A stretch of DNA of 64,000 nucleotides from Pirellulales bacterium (GTDB lineage: Bacteria; Planctomycetota; Planctomycetia; Pirellulales; DATAWG01). The DNA is taken from the NCBI GenBank assembly GCA_036267355.1, contig DATAWG010000088.1:1-64000 (forward strand), written 5' to 3'. Below, piece after piece: positions 16,564 to 25,476 of this stretch (its first letter is position 1; every line of letters starts with the position of its first letter). The notes beneath the pieces are model-generated. The model had not been told where the DNA came from and searched no databases. It saw nothing but the letters and a program-made list of their open reading frames with translations. The position numbers and the translations under genes were made by a program.

Positions 16564-16650
16564 GGCTCGGCCGAAAAACAACTTCTCCACGGACCCCTTT
16601 CCCCTTGCGGGAGAGGGCAGGATGAGGGGTTCGAAAAGCGGAAGTCATTT
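16562..16650. repeat. MITE-like element, copy B (right end missing)
   Basis: Starts AAGGCTCGGCCGAAAAACAA and continues through CCTTTCCCCTTGCGGGAGAG to TTCGAAAAGCGGAAGTCATT, closely matching copies A and C, but the right terminal inverted repeat is lost. It abuts the nuoB stop codon. Confidence 0.75.
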
Positions 16651-16657
16651 CAAAGCG

Positions 16658-16766
16658 GCGACGGACGAACGACGAAGAAGCTTAACCACGACGACGCGAA
16701 AGAAACGAAAGACGGACGAGGCAAAAGAACCACGGATGACGCTGATTACACGGATGAAGGAAGACG
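16658..16766. repeat. Left copy of a ~100-bp repeat pair flanking nuoC
   Basis: The order of motifs here (GACGAACGACGAAGAAGC, TTAACCACGACGACGCGAAA, GAAACGAAAG, AACCACGGATGACGCTGATT, ACACGGAT) reappears as reverse complement at 17577-17690 on the far side of nuoC. A third partial copy (TTATCCGTGTGATCCGTGGT) is at 16843-16862, just before the nuoC start. Confidence 0.75.
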
Positions 16767-16890
16767 GATGAAGAAGGAGCGAGAAATAAATAAGTGGAGA
16801 GAGCGGCAGGCCGGCACTGGGTTGTGCAGCGGCTGCGTTTCCTTATCCGTGTGATCCGTGGTGGATTGCCCTCGTGTTTTAGTGATCGTT

Positions 16891-17445
16891 ATGCCTGATG
16901 CCGCAGCGAAATCCGATCCCGCAAAGGCTCCCGCCGGGGGAGCGACGGTTGCCACGTCTGCGACGGTCGCTGCGCTGGTGGAAAAATTTCCGGCGGTGAA
17001 ATCGAGCGAATTTCGCGGGCAGACTCGCGTCGTCGTGCCGGCGGAATCGATTTTCGCGGCACTCGAGTTTCTTAAGCAACAGCGGCACTTCAATTTTCTG
17101 GTCGATATCACGTGCGTCGACTACCTCAACTATCGCGATGCGACCGATCGGTTTGGATTGGTGTATTTGCTGGCCAACACGGACACGAACGAACGGCTCA
17201 CCGTGCGCACGTTTTTGAACGAGCCGGATCTGACCGTTCCCTCGGCCGTGCCACTGTGGGAAGGGGCGAATTGGTTCGAGCGCGAAGTGTGGGATATGTT
17301 CGGCATCACCTTCGCGGGCCATCCCGACCTGCGACGGATTTTGATGCCCGAGGAGTTCACCGCGTTTCCGCTGCGCAAAGATTATCCGCTACAAGGCCGC
17401 GGAGAGCGGCATAACTTTCCCGTCCTCTCGCGCCACGTCGGTTAG
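16891..17445 (+). CDS. nuoC: NADH-quinone oxidoreductase subunit C
   Basis: A 184-residue peripheral-arm subunit (30-kDa subunit family) that packs against NuoD. Recognised by LVDITCVDYLNY, FGLVYLLANTDTNERLTVRT, the signature WFEREVWDMFGITFAGHPDL and RRILMPEEFTAFPLRKDYPL. ATG 16891 is preferred over an in-frame GTG 33 bp upstream, since the latter lies in repeat sequence. It is a separate gene here, not fused to nuoD as in E. coli. Both flanks carry inverted copies of one repeat. Confidence 0.95.
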   Translation: MPDAAAKSDPAKAPAGGATVATSATVAALVEKFPAVKSSEFRGQTRVVVPAESIFAALEFLKQQRHFNFLVDITCVDYLNYRDATDRFGLVYLLANTDTNERLTVRTFLNEPDLTVPSAVPLWEGANWFEREVWDMFGITFAGHPDLRRILMPEEFTAFPLRKDYPLQGRGERHNFPVLSRHVG

Positions 17446-17470
17446 GAGATCGATAGTAAACAACGAATGC

Positions 17471-17690
17471 AAACCACGGATCACACGGATGACACGGATA
17501 AAGAAACCGCAAGGTTCGCCTAAACCGGCGGCGTTGCCTGCCAACGTCGATGTCGTTCTTGTTTGACTGGTTTTTTTATCCGTGCAATCCGTGTCATCCG
17601 TGGTTTCCGCTTTTTTCTTTCGTTTCTTTCGCCTCTTTTGTGGTTAAACGTCTTCGTCGTTGGTCGGTCGTGCCTTGCGGTTAGGAATCA
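17471..17690. repeat. Inverted CACGGAT repeats and right copy flanking nuoC
   Basis: AAACCACGGATCACACGGAT (17471 onward, to about 17502) pairs with TTTATCCGTGCAATCCGTGT (about 17576-17607), an imperfect stem of about 32 bp. From 17577 to 17690 the sequence is the reverse complement of 16658-16766, including CTTTCGTTTCTTTCGCC and CGTCTTCGTCGTTGGTCGG. Confidence 0.75.
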
Positions 17691-17705
17691 CTGAAACGGA
17701 TTAAC

Positions 17706-19007
17706 ATGGCCGCCTCCACTTCAACGCCGGGCTCCGACACGCGCCACGGCGAGCGTCCGCTCGACGAAGACAATCCGCATACCGGCCGATTGCGCGACGC
17801 CGAAGAAGCCGGCCCGAACACGCAGGAATTCGAAGATTATCAGTGGACGTTGAACTTCGGCCCGCAACATCCCGCCACGCACACGACACTCCGGCTCGTG
17901 CTCAAGCTCGACGGCGAACGGGTCGTCGATGCGGTGCCCGATATCGGCTACCTCCACTCGGGCTTCGAGAAGCTCGGCGAGAGCCTCGACTACAACCAAT
18001 ACGTCACCGTCACCGACCGGATGAACTACATCTCGCCAATGGCCAACAACGTGGCCTGGCACGGCGCGGTCGAGCGGCTCTTGGGCATCGAGCTGCCGCG
18101 GCGGGCGCAATACATCCGCGTGATCGTCGCCGAGCTGTCCCGGATCAGCGACCATCTGCTCTGCAACGGGGCGGCCGGGCTCGACACCGGCGCGTTCACG
18201 TATTTTCTCTACGCGTTCTATCAGCGCGAAGTGCTCTACGACATTTTCGAAACGCTCTGCGGAGCCCGCTTCACGAACAGCTACACGCGCGTCGGCGGAC
18301 TGATGTACGACATGACGCCGCTGGTGATCGACAAGATTCGCACCTTCGTGCGGAATTTTCACAAAACGCTTGAAGACATGGATCGGCTGCTGAATCGCAA
18401 CCGGATTTTCGTCGATCGCACGAAGGGTGTCGGCGTGTTGCCGCGCGAAGAGGCCATCAACCGCAGCGCCAGCGGGCCGATCGCCCGGGCCAGCGGAGTG
18501 ACGCGCGATCTGCGCAAAGACGAGCCGTATCTCTGTTATCCGGATTTCGATTTCAAGGTGTGCTGCGCGAAGGCCGGCGATTGCTATGCCCGCTATTTGG
18601 TGCGCATGGCCGAGATGCGCGAAAGCTTGCGAATCGTCGATCAAGCCATCGAAAATTTGCCCGTCGGCGAAATCAATGTGGCGATCGGCGAGCGCAAGGC
18701 GCTGCCGACGAAGTCGATGGTCTATTCGACCATCGAAGGAACGATTTCGCATTTCGAGCTGACGATGAGCAATCGCGGGTTCGCGGTGCCGTTCGACGAA
18801 TCGTATGCGGCGATCGAAGCGCCGAATGGCGAACTCGGATTCTATCTGGTGGGCGACGGCTCGGATGTTGCCTATCGGGCCCGATGCCGGCCGCCGTCGT
18901 ACATCCATTTTGCGTTGTTTCCGTATTTGATTCGCGGCCACACGCTGAGCGACATCGTGGCCGTATTGGGAAGCTTGAACATCATCGCCGCGGAGCTGGA
19001 CCGTTAA
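17706..19007 (+). CDS. nuoD: NADH-quinone oxidoreductase subunit D
   Basis: A 433-residue 49-kDa subunit that forms the quinone pocket with NuoB. Family motifs: LNFGPQHPATHTTLRLVLKL (with the quinone-site His), IGYLHSGFEKLGE, NQYVTVTDRMNYISPM, VIVAELSRISDHLL, RVGGLMYDMTP and the C-terminal SIHFAL-like YIHFALFPYLIRGHTLSD. The N-terminus has about 40 extra polar residues. It starts after a 260-bp gap filled by repeats. Confidence 0.97.
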   Translation: MAASTSTPGSDTRHGERPLDEDNPHTGRLRDAEEAGPNTQEFEDYQWTLNFGPQHPATHTTLRLVLKLDGERVVDAVPDIGYLHSGFEKLGESLDYNQYVTVTDRMNYISPMANNVAWHGAVERLLGIELPRRAQYIRVIVAELSRISDHLLCNGAAGLDTGAFTYFLYAFYQREVLYDIFETLCGARFTNSYTRVGGLMYDMTPLVIDKIRTFVRNFHKTLEDMDRLLNRNRIFVDRTKGVGVLPREEAINRSASGPIARASGVTRDLRKDEPYLCYPDFDFKVCCAKAGDCYARYLVRMAEMRESLRIVDQAIENLPVGEINVAIGERKALPTKSMVYSTIEGTISHFELTMSNRGFAVPFDESYAAIEAPNGELGFYLVGDGSDVAYRARCRPPSYIHFALFPYLIRGHTLSDIVAVLGSLNIIAAELDR

Positions 19008-19144
19008 GCAGGCATACTCCGTATGCCGTTTGCCTTTTTAACGTAGCAGGCATACTCCGTATGCCGTTTGCCGGTCGAAAACGCACTGCAATTGCCGCGG
19101 TTTCTGCGAGCGCAGACGGCACACGGAGTGTGCCTGCTACGTAA
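19008..19144. repeat. GCAGGCATACTCCGTATGCC hairpin repeats between nuoD and nuoE
   Basis: Two direct copies of GCAGGCATACTCCGTATGCC (19008 and about 19048) are followed by the inverted form ACGGCACACGGAGTGTGCCT at about 19115-19140. Each copy is itself palindromic. The block begins at the base after the nuoD stop. The same family lies between nuoL and nuoM (29761-29845). Confidence 0.8.
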
Positions 19145-19173
19145 TCGAGCTGAATTAACTACAAGCCATCGAT

Positions 19174-19716
19174 ATGGCACATTCCATTCCTACTGCCGAT
19201 CGCTTGCCCGAGGAGCGCGTGCTGACCGACGAAATGCGGGCCGAAATCCGTGCCTTCTTTCCGCGCTATCCGACACGCCAAGCGGTGACGCTGCCGGCGC
19301 TGCACGTCGTGAACGAGCATTTGCGCTGGGTGCCGCTGAAGGCGGTCGAAGAAATCGCCGAGATGCTCGAGCTGGCCCCGGCCGATGTGCAAGACACGCT
19401 GTCGTTTTACGGCCTGTTCAAGCAAGACAAGCCCGCCGGCCTGACGCGGGCCTGGGTTTGCCGTTCGATCAGTTGCGCGTTGCGCGGCGGCGAAGAGGTG
19501 TTGGAGCACTTGTGCCACAAGGCCGGCATCCGCCCCGGCGAAACCACGGCCGACGGCTCGCTGACTTTGGAATTCGGCGAATGCCTGGGCGCCTGCGAAT
19601 TCGCCCCCTGCATGCTGGCAAACAAGACGCTGCACAAAGATCTCACGCCGGAAAAAGCGGACGCGTTTTTGAAGGAGTGCGGGGTCAGGAATACAACGAC
19701 GAACGGAAAACCTTAG
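19174..19716 (+). CDS. nuoE: NADH-quinone oxidoreductase subunit E
   Basis: A 180-residue thioredoxin-fold subunit of the NADH dehydrogenase module carrying the [2Fe-2S] cluster N1a. Ligands are Cys96 and Cys101 (WVCRSISCAL) and Cys137 and Cys141 (GECLGACEFAPC), the standard C-x4-C...C-x3-C pattern. The N-terminal half has the usual helical region (PALHVVNEHLRWVPLKAVEE, IAEMLELAPADVQDTLSFY). It precedes nuoF, its structural partner, after a repeat-filled gap of 140 bp. Confidence 0.95.
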   Translation: MAHSIPTADRLPEERVLTDEMRAEIRAFFPRYPTRQAVTLPALHVVNEHLRWVPLKAVEEIAEMLELAPADVQDTLSFYGLFKQDKPAGLTRAWVCRSISCALRGGEEVLEHLCHKAGIRPGETTADGSLTLEFGECLGACEFAPCMLANKTLHKDLTPEKADAFLKECGVRNTTTNGKP

Positions 19717-19731
19717 CACGCGCCACGCGAA

Positions 19732-19836
19732 GGGGTCAGGCACATTTTTCGGCGTGAGGCGTGAAAGAGCCGCGGGACGTTGCTGGCCGAAAAATGAGCC
19801 AGACCCCGAGCGCCGCCGAAAAATGAGCCGGACCCC
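19732..19836. repeat. GGGGTCAGGCACATTTTTCGGC REP-like repeats
   Basis: The 22-bp unit lies at 19732-19753, its reverse complement with small changes (GAAAAATGAGCCAGACCCC core) at 19786-19807, and a second inverted copy at 19815-19836. The first two can fold as a 22-bp stem. The last copy ends 20 bp before nuoF. The pattern is like REP sequences mobilised by Y1 (RAYT) transposases in other bacteria; no such transposase gene is in the window. Confidence 0.75.
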
Positions 19837-19856
19837 AAGTCGAAAGCCATAGCATC

Positions 19857-21212
19857 ATGTCCAAGTTCGAGCCGGTTCTGTTGGCCAATGTCGGCAAGCC
19901 GAATAGCCATACGCTCCAAGCGTATCAGGCTGCCGGCGGCTATGCGGGGCTGCGCAAAGTGCTCAAGGATATGACCCCCGCGGCGACGATCGAAATGGTC
20001 AAGCAGAGCAATCTCCGCGGCCGTGGCGGGGCCGGTTTTCCCACCGGGTTGAAATGGACGTTCCTGCCCAAGGACCATCCCGGCCCGATCTACATGTGCA
20101 TCAATGCCGACGAAAGCGAGCCGTCGACGTTTAACAACCGCATCCTGATGGAAGACGATCCCCATCAGGTGATCGAAGGCACGATCATTTCCTGCTACGC
20201 CACCCGCGCCTCGACCGCTTATATCTATCTGCGCTTCGAATATCCGCTCTGCTACGAACGGCTGCAAAAAGCGATCGACGAATGCTACGCGGCCAATTTG
20301 CTCGGCCCAAAGATCCTCGGCAGCGAATTCGCGCTCGATATCTATCTCCATCGCGGCGCCGCCGCCTATATTTGCGGCGAAGAAACGGGCCTGATCGAAA
20401 GCCTCGAAGGCAAACGGGCTTGGCCGCGGATCAAGCCGCCGTTCCCCGCCGTCGAAGGCCTGTTTCGCAAGCCGACCGTGGTGAACAACGTCGAAACGAT
20501 GGCCTGCGTGACGCAAATCGCCACGCGCGGCGTCGAATGGTTCAAGTCGATCGGCGTGCCTTCCGACCCAAAGAACCCGCGCGATCCGGGCAGCTATGGC
20601 CCGAAGCTGTATTGCATCAGCGGGCACATCAATAAACCCGGCTGCTACGAAGCTCCATTGGGCATCACCTGCCGGCAATTGATCGACGAATATGGCGGCG
20701 GCGTGTGGAAAGGCCGCAAGGCCAAGGCCGCCGTTCCCGGCGGAATCAGCATGGGCCTGTTGTCGGCCGCGGAACTTGATACGCCGCTGGATTTCGCCGG
20801 GCCGGGCAAAGTCGGCTGCTTGGGGCTCGGCACCGCCGCGGTCACGGTCATCGACGAAACCGTGTCGATGGTCGATTTCCTCCACAATACCTGCCGGTTC
20901 TTCCAGCACGAAAGCTGCGGCCAATGCACGCCGTGCCGCGAAGGCACGAATTGGGCCCTGCGAATGATGGAACGCATCAAAGCCGGCCGCGGCCGCTTGC
21001 GCGATTTGGATCTGCTGCTGGAAATCGGCGATTCGATCGGCATTATTCCCGGTTCGACGATCTGCGGCCTGGCCGACGGGGCGGCGTGGCCGATGAAAAA
21101 CGCGATCCGCAAATTCCGCGGCGAATTCGAAGAATACATTCGCCGCACGAACCCCAGCGGCTACATGACCACCGAGGCCGTCGAAGCGCTGCCGCTGGAA
21201 ACGGCGCATTGA
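19857..21212 (+). CDS. nuoF: NADH-quinone oxidoreductase subunit F
   Basis: A 451-residue subunit that binds NADH and FMN and holds [4Fe-4S] cluster N3. The NADH site is LRGRGGAGFPTGLKWTFLP, the FMN site INADESEPSTFNNRILMEDD, the second nucleotide motif GAAAYICGEETGLIESLEGK and the cluster ligands are in ESCGQCTPCREG and STICGLADGAAWP. The FMN loop reads ESEPSTFNNR where most homologues have ESEPGTFKDR, a modest departure. Length is typical. Confidence 0.97.
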   Translation: MSKFEPVLLANVGKPNSHTLQAYQAAGGYAGLRKVLKDMTPAATIEMVKQSNLRGRGGAGFPTGLKWTFLPKDHPGPIYMCINADESEPSTFNNRILMEDDPHQVIEGTIISCYATRASTAYIYLRFEYPLCYERLQKAIDECYAANLLGPKILGSEFALDIYLHRGAAAYICGEETGLIESLEGKRAWPRIKPPFPAVEGLFRKPTVVNNVETMACVTQIATRGVEWFKSIGVPSDPKNPRDPGSYGPKLYCISGHINKPGCYEAPLGITCRQLIDEYGGGVWKGRKAKAAVPGGISMGLLSAAELDTPLDFAGPGKVGCLGLGTAAVTVIDETVSMVDFLHNTCRFFQHESCGQCTPCREGTNWALRMMERIKAGRGRLRDLDLLLEIGDSIGIIPGSTICGLADGAAWPMKNAIRKFRGEFEEYIRRTNPSGYMTTEAVEALPLETAH

Positions 21213-21674
21213 GGAAGAAGAAACTAACCACGGATAACACGAATCACACGAATAAGAAAAGAACACGGCCGGTCGGCCGAGAAGAATATTTTTACGGAGG
21301 CTAGGCCTTCAGGCAGCGTTCAGGCCTGGGGTTGCGAACGGGTGATGGGACGAAGGGAATTCTTTACCTAGCCCAGGCCTTCTGGCCTGGGTTCGCGACG
21401 AAACGAGAGAGAATATTTTTTAGCCCGCTTCAGCGGGCTTACCGACAGGCCGGCTTTAGCCCTTGGAACTGCCCGTGGCTAAAGCCGCGAAAGAGATGAA
21501 AGCCCCGTGAATGGGGCTCAACAACGAAATATTGAATGGCTACCTAAAGACGCCCTTGGTTGGACCGCGATCCGAGGCGCAATAAAAAGCCTGGACAACA
21601 AGACCGATCGTCGCCAATCTTCGCGTCCTAACCCCTCACCCTCACCCTATTCCTTAACCCCTCACCCGCTCCGC
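21213..21674. repeat. Gap with a four-hairpin composite repeat, copy 1 (21369-21520)
   Basis: From 21369 the sequence strings together TAGCCCAGGCC/GGCCTGGG, TAGCCCGCTTCAGCGGGCTT, CTTTAGCC/GGCTAAAG and AGCCCCGTGAATGGGGCT, four consecutive hairpins. The same order occurs at 25608-25765. Additional TTCAGGC fragments lie at 21303-21340, and a CCTCACCC-rich tract at 21630-21670 runs into the nuoG start. No gene is supported. Confidence 0.75.
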
Positions 21675-23333
21675 ATGGGAATCGTCATTGTCGATGGCCG
21701 CGAAGTTGAAGTCGGTCCGAACGAACGGATCAATTGCATCCAGGCGGCCGCGCGCGTCGGCATCGATATTCCATTTTATTGCTGGCACCCCGGCTTGAGC
21801 GTCGTGGCCAGTTGCCGGATGTGCCTGGTGGAAACCGGGGCCAAGCATCCGGAAACCGGCGCGATCACGATGGTGCCCAAGCTCGTGCCGGCCTGCCAGA
21901 CGCCCGCCAAGGATGGCACCGTCGTGGTCACCACCAGCAAGGCCGTCGTCGAAAATCGGGCCCGCGTCGAGGAAGGGCTTTTATTGGATCATCCGATCGA
22001 TTGCCCGATTTGCGACAAGGCCGGCGAATGCCTGTTGCAGGATTATCATTTTCATCACGGCCAGCCGCAGCGCCGGCCCGATATCCGCCCGTTCACGAGC
22101 CGCAGGCGCTCGCTCGGCCCGACGGTGACGCTGTTCGTCGATCGCTGCGTAATGTGCAGCCGCTGTGTGCGCTTCACGCGCGAAATCACGGGCACGCGCG
22201 AACTGATGGTCATCAACCGCGGCAGCCACGAAGAAATCGACGTCTTTCCGGGCCATCCGCTGGAAAACAAAATGTCGGGCAACGTGGTCGATCTCTGCCC
22301 GGTCGGCGCGCTGGGGGACAAAGATTTTCTCTACAGCCAGCGCGTGTGGTTCATGAACAATCGGCCGGGCGTGTGCGCCGGTTGCTCGACCGGCTGCTCG
22401 ATCAACATCTGCCAGAATCAAGACACGGTCTACCGCCTCCAGCCGCGCGAAAATGTGTTCGTCAATAAATATTGGATGTGCGACGAAGGCCGCTATGGCT
22501 ATCATCACGTCCACAGCCCGGAGCGCCTTGTCGAACCGCGGCGGCGCGACGGCGCGACGCATGCGAATATCGAATGGTCGGCGTTGCCGAAAGAACTCGA
22601 CGCGCGACTGAAAACGGCCGGCCGATTGGCGGCCGTCGTCTCGCCGCATCTCACCGTCGAAGAAGCGTATCTGCTGTGCAAATTGGCGCGGGCCTACGAT
22701 CCGCAGGCGGTTTTGGCGCTCGGGCCGCTGCCGGTGGTGGGAAAAGACGAACGGTTTCAGAGCGGCTTCACGATCCACGCCGAAAAATGCCCGAATCGCA
22801 AGGGCGTCGAGGCGGTGCTCAACAAATTCAGCAGCGAGCGAGTCCTGTCGTTCGACGGTTTGCTCGGCCAACTCGATGCGGGCACGATTCGGGCCGCCTG
22901 GGTGAGCGGCGGATATCCGAAACCATGGATCGACGAAGCCACTGCCGAGCGGTTCGGCAAATTGGATCTGCTCGTGGTGCAAGACCTGTTCGACTCGCCG
23001 CTGTGGCAGCGGGCGACGTATCAATTGCCGGGCGCATCGTTCGCCGAGCGGGGCGGCTCGTATGTGAATTTCGCCGACCGGCTGCAATCGTTCGATTGGG
23101 CGATCCGGCCGCCGGCGGGCGTGTGGATCGAAGGCCATTTGTATTGGCGGCTGCTCGCGCGGAAGGGTTTGTACAATCCGCGGAGCGTGCTCGGCGAAGT
23201 GGCGGCGGAGATTATTTATTTTGCGGCGGCCGGCGGAGAAATCTCGCCGGTCGGAGTCGATTTGAAAGTGAACCTGCTCGCCGGCAACGGCAGCGCAGCG
23301 ATGGCAAAGAATGACGAAACGGCGAAAGCGTGA
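21675..23333 (+). CDS. nuoG: NADH-quinone oxidoreductase subunit G
   Basis: A 552-residue subunit with the Fe-S chain of the NADH module. Cluster N1b ligands are Cys36, Cys47, Cys50 and Cys74; the His/Cys-ligated cluster is in DHPIDCPICDKAGECLLQ; the ferredoxin-type ligands in DRCVMCSRCVRFTREITG; and CAGCSTGCSINI marks the N7-like site. The C-terminal molybdopterin-fold region is short, so the protein is well below the 900 residues of E. coli NuoG but like other compact forms. ATG 21675 gives the expected MGIVIVDGREVEVG start; the frame opens 168 bp earlier in repeats. Confidence 0.93.
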   Translation: MGIVIVDGREVEVGPNERINCIQAAARVGIDIPFYCWHPGLSVVASCRMCLVETGAKHPETGAITMVPKLVPACQTPAKDGTVVVTTSKAVVENRARVEEGLLLDHPIDCPICDKAGECLLQDYHFHHGQPQRRPDIRPFTSRRRSLGPTVTLFVDRCVMCSRCVRFTREITGTRELMVINRGSHEEIDVFPGHPLENKMSGNVVDLCPVGALGDKDFLYSQRVWFMNNRPGVCAGCSTGCSINICQNQDTVYRLQPRENVFVNKYWMCDEGRYGYHHVHSPERLVEPRRRDGATHANIEWSALPKELDARLKTAGRLAAVVSPHLTVEEAYLLCKLARAYDPQAVLALGPLPVVGKDERFQSGFTIHAEKCPNRKGVEAVLNKFSSERVLSFDGLLGQLDAGTIRAAWVSGGYPKPWIDEATAERFGKLDLLVVQDLFDSPLWQRATYQLPGASFAERGGSYVNFADRLQSFDWAIRPPAGVWIEGHLYWRLLARKGLYNPRSVLGEVAAEIIYFAAAGGEISPVGVDLKVNLLAGNGSAAMAKNDETAKA

Positions 23334-23448
23334 GGACGATTCGACCCCAAAGCTCAAGGAAGGCGGCCGACGCCTGATCCAATAGAGAACGCTCTATCCG
23401 CCTTCCCTGGGCTTGGCCCCCGGATCGCGATCCGACAGCCTACAAACC

Positions 23449-24672
23449 ATGCACACGCCCGAAACTATCGTCGCCCTGATCAAGATCGTCCTCATGCTCG
23501 GCGGGCTGATGACGGCGGCGGCTTATTTGGTGCTCGTCGAGCGCTGGATCGCCGCTTGGGTGCAAGACCGCCAGGGCCCGAATCGCGTCGGCATTCCGCT
23601 CACCAAAATTCGCCTGTTCGGCCTGGGCCAGCCGCTGGCCGACGGGCTGAAATTCATCTTCAAGGAAGACTACACGCCGGCCCAGGTCGACAAGGGCCTG
23701 TACACGCTCGCCCCCATCATCATTCTCACCGCGGCGCTCGCCATCTTCGCCGTGATTCCATTCGGCAGCGTGTTGCCGATGATTTCCGTGCCCGGCATTT
23801 CGCAGCCGATCGAATTGATCGTCGCGCCGCGGCTGGATGTCGGGCTGGTGTACGTGTTCGCGCTGTCGAGCATCGCCGTGTATGGCGTGATTCTCGGCGG
23901 CTGGGCCAGCAACAATAAATACAGCTTTTTGGGCGGCCTGCGCTCGAGCGCGCAATTGATCGCCTACGAAATTCCGCTCGGCTTGGGCATTCTGGGCGTC
24001 GTGCTGATGAGCGGCACGCTGCGGCTCGACAAGATCATCACCGATCAGGCCACGAGCGGCGTGTGGAACGTCGCGCTGCAGCCGCTCGGGCTGTTGGTGT
24101 TCGGCGTGGCGTCGTTTGCCGAGGCGGCCCGGTTGCCGTTCGATCTGCCCGAGGCCGAGCAGGAATTGGTCGGCGGGTATCACACCGAATATGCCGGGAT
24201 GCGGCTGCTGCTGTTTTTGATCGCCGAATTTTTGCACATGGTCACCGCCGCGTTTCTGTTGGTGATCTTGTATTTCGGCGGCTGGCATCTGTGGGGGCTC
24301 ACCGGTTCCGGCGACATTGTCACTTGGCCGGTGGCCATCTTGCGGATTGTCGTCTTAACCGCCAAAGTGTTGGCGATGATTTTGTTTTTCATGATGGTGC
24401 GCTGGAGCTGGCCGCGATTTCGGTTCGACCAGTTGATGTCGTTGGCGTGGACGGTGATGCTGCCGCTGGGCGTGGTGAACCTGTTGCTGATGGCCGTGTT
24501 GACCGAATATCGGAGCCATTTGGGCGGCGGTTGGTGGGCATTTGCGATCATCAGTTGGGTGGTGTCGATCGGAGCGTGCGTGGTGGCCGGGTTGATGGCC
24601 CCGCTGTCGGTCGACAATCGCCCCAAGCCGCATGTGCACCCCTGGGACGCGGAAACAAGCCTTGGAGATTGA
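23449..24672 (+). CDS. nuoH: NADH-quinone oxidoreductase subunit H
   Basis: A 407-residue membrane subunit linking the quinone chamber to the proton pumps. Motifs include YLVLVERWIAAWVQDRQGPN, PLADGLKFIFKEDYTPAQ, ELPLG-like AYEIPLGLGILGVVLM, and the acidic loop PFDLPEAEQELVGGYHTEYA. Eight or so helices are evident. ATG 23449 gives MHTPETIVALIK. The 115-bp gap from nuoG has only a short inverted GGAAGG/CCTTCC pair that resembles the CCTTCCCTGGGCTT repeat seen at 53031. Confidence 0.95.
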   Translation: MHTPETIVALIKIVLMLGGLMTAAAYLVLVERWIAAWVQDRQGPNRVGIPLTKIRLFGLGQPLADGLKFIFKEDYTPAQVDKGLYTLAPIIILTAALAIFAVIPFGSVLPMISVPGISQPIELIVAPRLDVGLVYVFALSSIAVYGVILGGWASNNKYSFLGGLRSSAQLIAYEIPLGLGILGVVLMSGTLRLDKIITDQATSGVWNVALQPLGLLVFGVASFAEAARLPFDLPEAEQELVGGYHTEYAGMRLLLFLIAEFLHMVTAAFLLVILYFGGWHLWGLTGSGDIVTWPVAILRIVVLTAKVLAMILFFMMVRWSWPRFRFDQLMSLAWTVMLPLGVVNLLLMAVLTEYRSHLGGGWWAFAIISWVVSIGACVVAGLMAPLSVDNRPKPHVHPWDAETSLGD

Positions 24673-24709
24673 TCGCCCGACGCTGGTGGAACGCGCGTTG
24701 GCAGTTCGT

Positions 24710-24790
24710 CCCTCGCTAACGCTTCGGGCTAGTATCCCTCACATTAGCCCGACGCGCTAGCGAGGAAAAAACACGAGCCCGAAGCGTCAG
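24710..24790. repeat. CTCGCTAACG repeats between nuoH and nuoI
   Basis: CCTCGCTAACGCTTCGGGCT at about 24713 is followed by inverted TTAGCCCGACGCGCTAGCGA and a further inverted AGCCCGAAGCGTCAGCGAG, three copies in 80 bp that can pair as a stem. Confidence 0.8.
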
Positions 24791-24835
24791 CGAGAGACGC
24801 CCGCCGCGAAGCGTTGATTTCAAGCAAGACTGAGA

Positions 24836-24914
24836 AAAAGGTGTCAGGAACCGTTTCGAGCGACCCGCGTTGCCGAGCCCTGCCACCGTTGCGAAACGGT
24901 TCCTGACACCTTTT
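24836..24914. repeat. 23-bp perfect inverted repeat before nuoI
   Basis: Arms AAAAGGTGTCAGG+AACCGTTTCG (24836-24858) and CGAAACGGTT+CCTGACACCTTTT (24892-24914) are perfect complements around a 33-bp loop. The right arm ends in TTTT on the plus strand, so the structure might act as a weak terminator or attenuator 25 bp before the nuoI ATG. The GTGTCAGG text links it to the GGGGTCAGGCAC family at 19732. Confidence 0.85.
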
Positions 24915-24939
24915 GCTGGCCCCAAGCAAACGAAAAACG

Positions 24940-25476
24940 ATGAAACCGAACGACCCGACAATTCGCTGGATCGAAGACCCGCCGATGGGGCTTTCGGGCC
25001 GCATGTATTTGCCGCTGTTCGTGCAGGGGCTGACCACCACGGTAAAGCACCTCTTCAGCCGCAAGGTGACGCTGCAATTTCCCGACGAGCGGCCCAAAAT
25101 CGGCAATCCAATCATCTACCGCGGCGTGCATCGCTTGAACAAGGATTCGCAAGGCCGGGTGAAATGCGTCGCCTGTTTCCTGTGCGCCACGGCCTGCCCG
25201 GCCCATTGCATCGATATTGTCGGGGCGGAAAGCCCCTGGCCCGATCGAGAAAAATATTGCGAAAGCTTCACGATCGACGAACTGCGTTGCATCTATTGCG
25301 GCATGTGCGAAGAAGCCTGCCCGGTGGATGCGATCGAGCTGACGAGCTTTTTGGACCTCACCGGCCGCAGCCGCGAGGAAATGATTTTCGACAAGGAAAA
25401 GCTGCTGAGCGTTTACGACAAAACCAAAGACAGGGAGCCAAGCCAATCGGTCCGCCTCGGCGTGCCGGTGCTGTGA
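24940..25476 (+). CDS. nuoI: NADH-quinone oxidoreductase subunit I
   Basis: A 178-residue subunit with two [4Fe-4S] clusters (N6a and N6b). The ligands are in CVACFLCATACPAHC and CIYCGMCEEACPVDA, the standard paired C-x2-C-x2-C-x3-C motifs. The N-terminal PLFVQGLTTTVKHLFSRKVT is the amphipathic segment that touches the membrane arm. ATG 24940 gives MKPNDPTIRW; the 27-bp upstream extension lies in the repeat. Confidence 0.95.
   Translation: MKPNDPTIRWIEDPPMGLSGRMYLPLFVQGLTTTVKHLFSRKVTLQFPDERPKIGNPIIYRGVHRLNKDSQGRVKCVACFLCATACPAHCIDIVGAESPWPDREKYCESFTIDELRCIYCGMCEEACPVDAIELTSFLDLTGRSREEMIFDKEKLLSVYDKTKDREPSQSVRLGVPVL

Noticed and set aside
17721-18941. Long minus-strand open frame opposite nuoD (and similar ones opposite nuoF, nuoG, nuoN, panC and lgt)
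   Set aside because: These are antisense shadows typical of high-GC genes: Arg/His/Asp-rich translations without domains, fully covered by well-identified nuo, pan and lgt genes on the other strand.
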